From JAJPHF01 sp035293805 (GTDB lineage: Bacteria; Chloroflexota; UBA6077; JAJPHF01): a DNA stretch of 64,000 bases. The stretch spans positions 1 through 64,000 of the forward strand of contig DATGMD010000067.1 of NCBI GenBank assembly GCA_035293805.1. Direction: 5' to 3'. Positions within the stretch are counted from its first letter, which is position 1. The number at the start of each line of letters is the position of its first letter. Positions 62,968-64,000 of the stretch are shown piece after piece. Made by a program: the position numbers and the translations under genes. The notes under the pieces are model-generated. The model did not search any database. It had not been told where the DNA came from and saw nothing but the letters and a program-made list of their open reading frames with translations.

Positions 62968-63705
62968 GTGGCACGCGGGACGGTCCTCGTAGTAGACGAC
63001 GAGCCGAAAATCGTCGACATTGTGCGTGCCTATCTGGCGCGCGAAGACTATCGCGTGCTGGTGGCCTACGACGGCCGCGAAGCGCTGGCGCTCGCGCGCC
63101 GCGAGCGGCCCGACCTCATCGTGCTCGATTTGATGCTGCCCGAGGTCTCGGGCTGGGACGTGTGCCGCACGCTGCGCGCCGAGTCGGCGGTGCCGATCCT
63201 CATGCTCACCGCCCGTGACGACACCACCGACAAGATTGTCGGGCTGGAGCTGGGCGCCGACGACTACCTGGCCAAGCCGTTCGACCCCAAGGAGCTGGTG
63301 GCGCGCGTCCACGCGGTCCTGCGGCGCGCCGCCTCCCCCGGGGCCGGCAGCGGCATCCTGCGGCACGGCGACCTGGAGATCGACCGCGAGCGGCATGTCG
63401 TGCGCCGCGGCGGCCAGCCGGTAAACCTGACGCCGAGCGAGTTCGCGCTGTTGCAGGCCCTCGCCGAGCGTCCGGGGCGCGTCTGGACCCGCCTGCAGCT
63501 GCTCGACCGCTTGCAGGGCGTGGCCTTCGAGGGCTACGAGCGAGCGGTCGACAGCCACGTCAAGAACCTCCGCCAGAAGCTCGAGCCTAACCCGCGCCAG
63601 CCCCGCTACGTGCAGACCGTGTACGGCGTGGGCTATAAGCTGGGCGACGCCGAGGAGCCGGTCGGCGCGGCGCCCGGGGCCGCCGAGGAGGCGGACGATG
63701 CGTAG
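62968..63705 (+). CDS. OmpR/PhoB-family response regulator
   Basis: GTG 62968 follows AGGGAG. The receiver domain shows VLVVDDEPKIVDIVRAYLAR, phospho-acceptor Asp in LIVLDLMLPEVSGWDV, Thr in ILMLTARDDTTDK and Lys in DYLAKPFDPKEL. The winged-helix output domain reads LTPSEFALLQALAERPGRVW, ERAVDSHVKNLRQKLEPNPR, QPRYVQTVYGVGYKLG. A short Ala/Gly tail extends beyond the domain. It overlaps the histidine-kinase start by eight bases, so both are co-translated. Confidence 0.95.
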   Translation: MARGTVLVVDDEPKIVDIVRAYLAREDYRVLVAYDGREALALARRERPDLIVLDLMLPEVSGWDVCRTLRAESAVPILMLTARDDTTDKIVGLELGADDYLAKPFDPKELVARVHAVLRRAASPGAGSGILRHGDLEIDRERHVVRRGGQPVNLTPSEFALLQALAERPGRVWTRLQLLDRLQGVAFEGYERAVDSHVKNLRQKLEPNPRQPRYVQTVYGVGYKLGDAEEPVGAAPGAAEEADDA

Positions 63706-64000
63706 CCTGGGCGTCCGCTTGGCACTGGCCTTCCTGGCCGTCATCGTCGTCAGCGTCGGCGGGGTGGCCGTGCTCGCCGGCCGCGAGACGGCCAACGAGT
63801 TCCAGACCTACGTCGAGCGTGGCCGCGTCGTGTACCTGGAGCGCGTGGGCAATGGGCTGGCCGGCTACTACCGCGCCCGCGGCACCTGGAGCGGCGTGGA
63901 GCCGCTGCTGGAAGGCTGGCTCCGCGGGCCGCTCGACCGCCTGGCCGTCGCCGATGCGAACGGCATCGTGGTGGCCGACACGGCCGGCCGCGCCGTGGGC
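63698..64000 (+). CDS. Sensor histidine kinase, N-terminal part (3' end outside window)
   Basis: ATG 63698 overlaps the regulator stop. The visible 101 residues have a membrane helix (LGVRLALAFLAVIVVSVGGVAVLA) and the beginning of an extracellular sensor region (VERGRVVYLERVGNGLAGYY, GPLDRLAVADANGIVVADTA), as in kinases with a PAS/CACHE-like outer domain. The HAMP and catalytic parts lie beyond the window end. Confidence 0.85.
   Translation, partial: MRSLGVRLALAFLAVIVVSVGGVAVLAGRETANEFQTYVERGRVVYLERVGNGLAGYYRARGTWSGVEPLLEGWLRGPLDRLAVADANGIVVADTAGRAVG

Overview
The window is GC-rich bacterial DNA without rRNA, tRNA or CRISPR genes that I could see. Several traits suggest a Chloroflexota-like (green non-sulfur lineage) genome. 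These are the many exported proteins with Thr/Pro-rich 'TPT/ATAT' linkers, FecR-type and SH3b surface proteins, lipoprotein HlyD-type adaptors, a large serine recombinase, orphan MacB-like permeases, and a catabolic cluster with UbiD, HpaB and Rieske proteins. This is inference from gene style; no marker gene fixes the taxon.

Layout. (1) 1-3.5 kb holds the end of one Rhs/YD-repeat protein, a gene broken by an in-frame TGA, an IS66-type transposase remnant and a second, frameshifted Rhs core with its own glycine-rich tip: an Rhs tip-exchange locus. (2) 3.6-7.3 kb carries a small membrane protein, an exported TPR/SnoaL-like protein and a large exported unknown protein. (3) 7.9-11.5 kb looks like a small integrative element: HTH protein, unknown protein, zinc-ribbon protein plus RelE-like toxin, excisionase and large serine recombinase. 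The recombinase frame runs on into an antisense gene remnant. (4) 11.6-15.5 kb is a row of exported low-complexity, FecR and lipoprotein genes. (5) 15.1-23.9 kb is a decaying stretch. It has one gene with an amber codon, an efflux adaptor with one frameshift and two ambers, an RND permease lacking its second half-loop, a LuxR remnant and a frameshifted XRE-ATPase-LuxR regulator. (6) 23.9-29.3 kb has a GtrA/glycosyltransferase pair, an orphan MacB-like permease, a DHDPS-family lyase and an unknown protein. (7) 29.4-32.6 kb is a MarR regulator with an intact, very long adaptor paralogous to the broken one. (8) 32.6-46.1 kb is a divergent catabolic island. On the minus strand lie a substrate-binding protein, a double cupin, an EutA-like ASKHA protein, a UbiD-type decarboxylase and an HpaB-type monooxygenase. 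On the plus strand lie a nitrate/taurine-type ABC ATPase and permease, a Rieske oxygenase and two further substrate-binding proteins. (9) 46.1-62.7 kb holds exported hydrolases and proteases (PHB-depolymerase-like, OpgC-esterase fusion, two HExxH proteases, C39-like protease), an orphan xanthine-dehydrogenase-type subunit, a FecR protein with 19 consecutive prolines, an SH3b protein and SCO1. (10) 61.7-64 kb is a duplicated-helical-domain protein followed by an OmpR-type response regulator and its histidine kinase, cut by the window end.

How it works together. The island at 32.6-46 kb most simply imports an aromatic or other cyclic carboxylate and processes it by ring hydroxylation (Rieske, HpaB) and decarboxylation (UbiD); the EutA-like protein and the cupin have no obvious partner. 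Two promoter regions, before the MarR-adaptor operon (29373) and before the helical-repeat gene (61621), share a direct repeat of CTCCACA with 11-base spacing. That is the geometry expected for an OmpR/PhoB-family regulator such as the one at 62968. Two long perfect hairpins with matching flanks (18231 and 41391) sit just before transporter permease genes and look like copies of one dispersed element.

All similarity statements come from reading motifs by eye; no database search was run. Frameshifts at homopolymers could be assembly errors as well as mutations.
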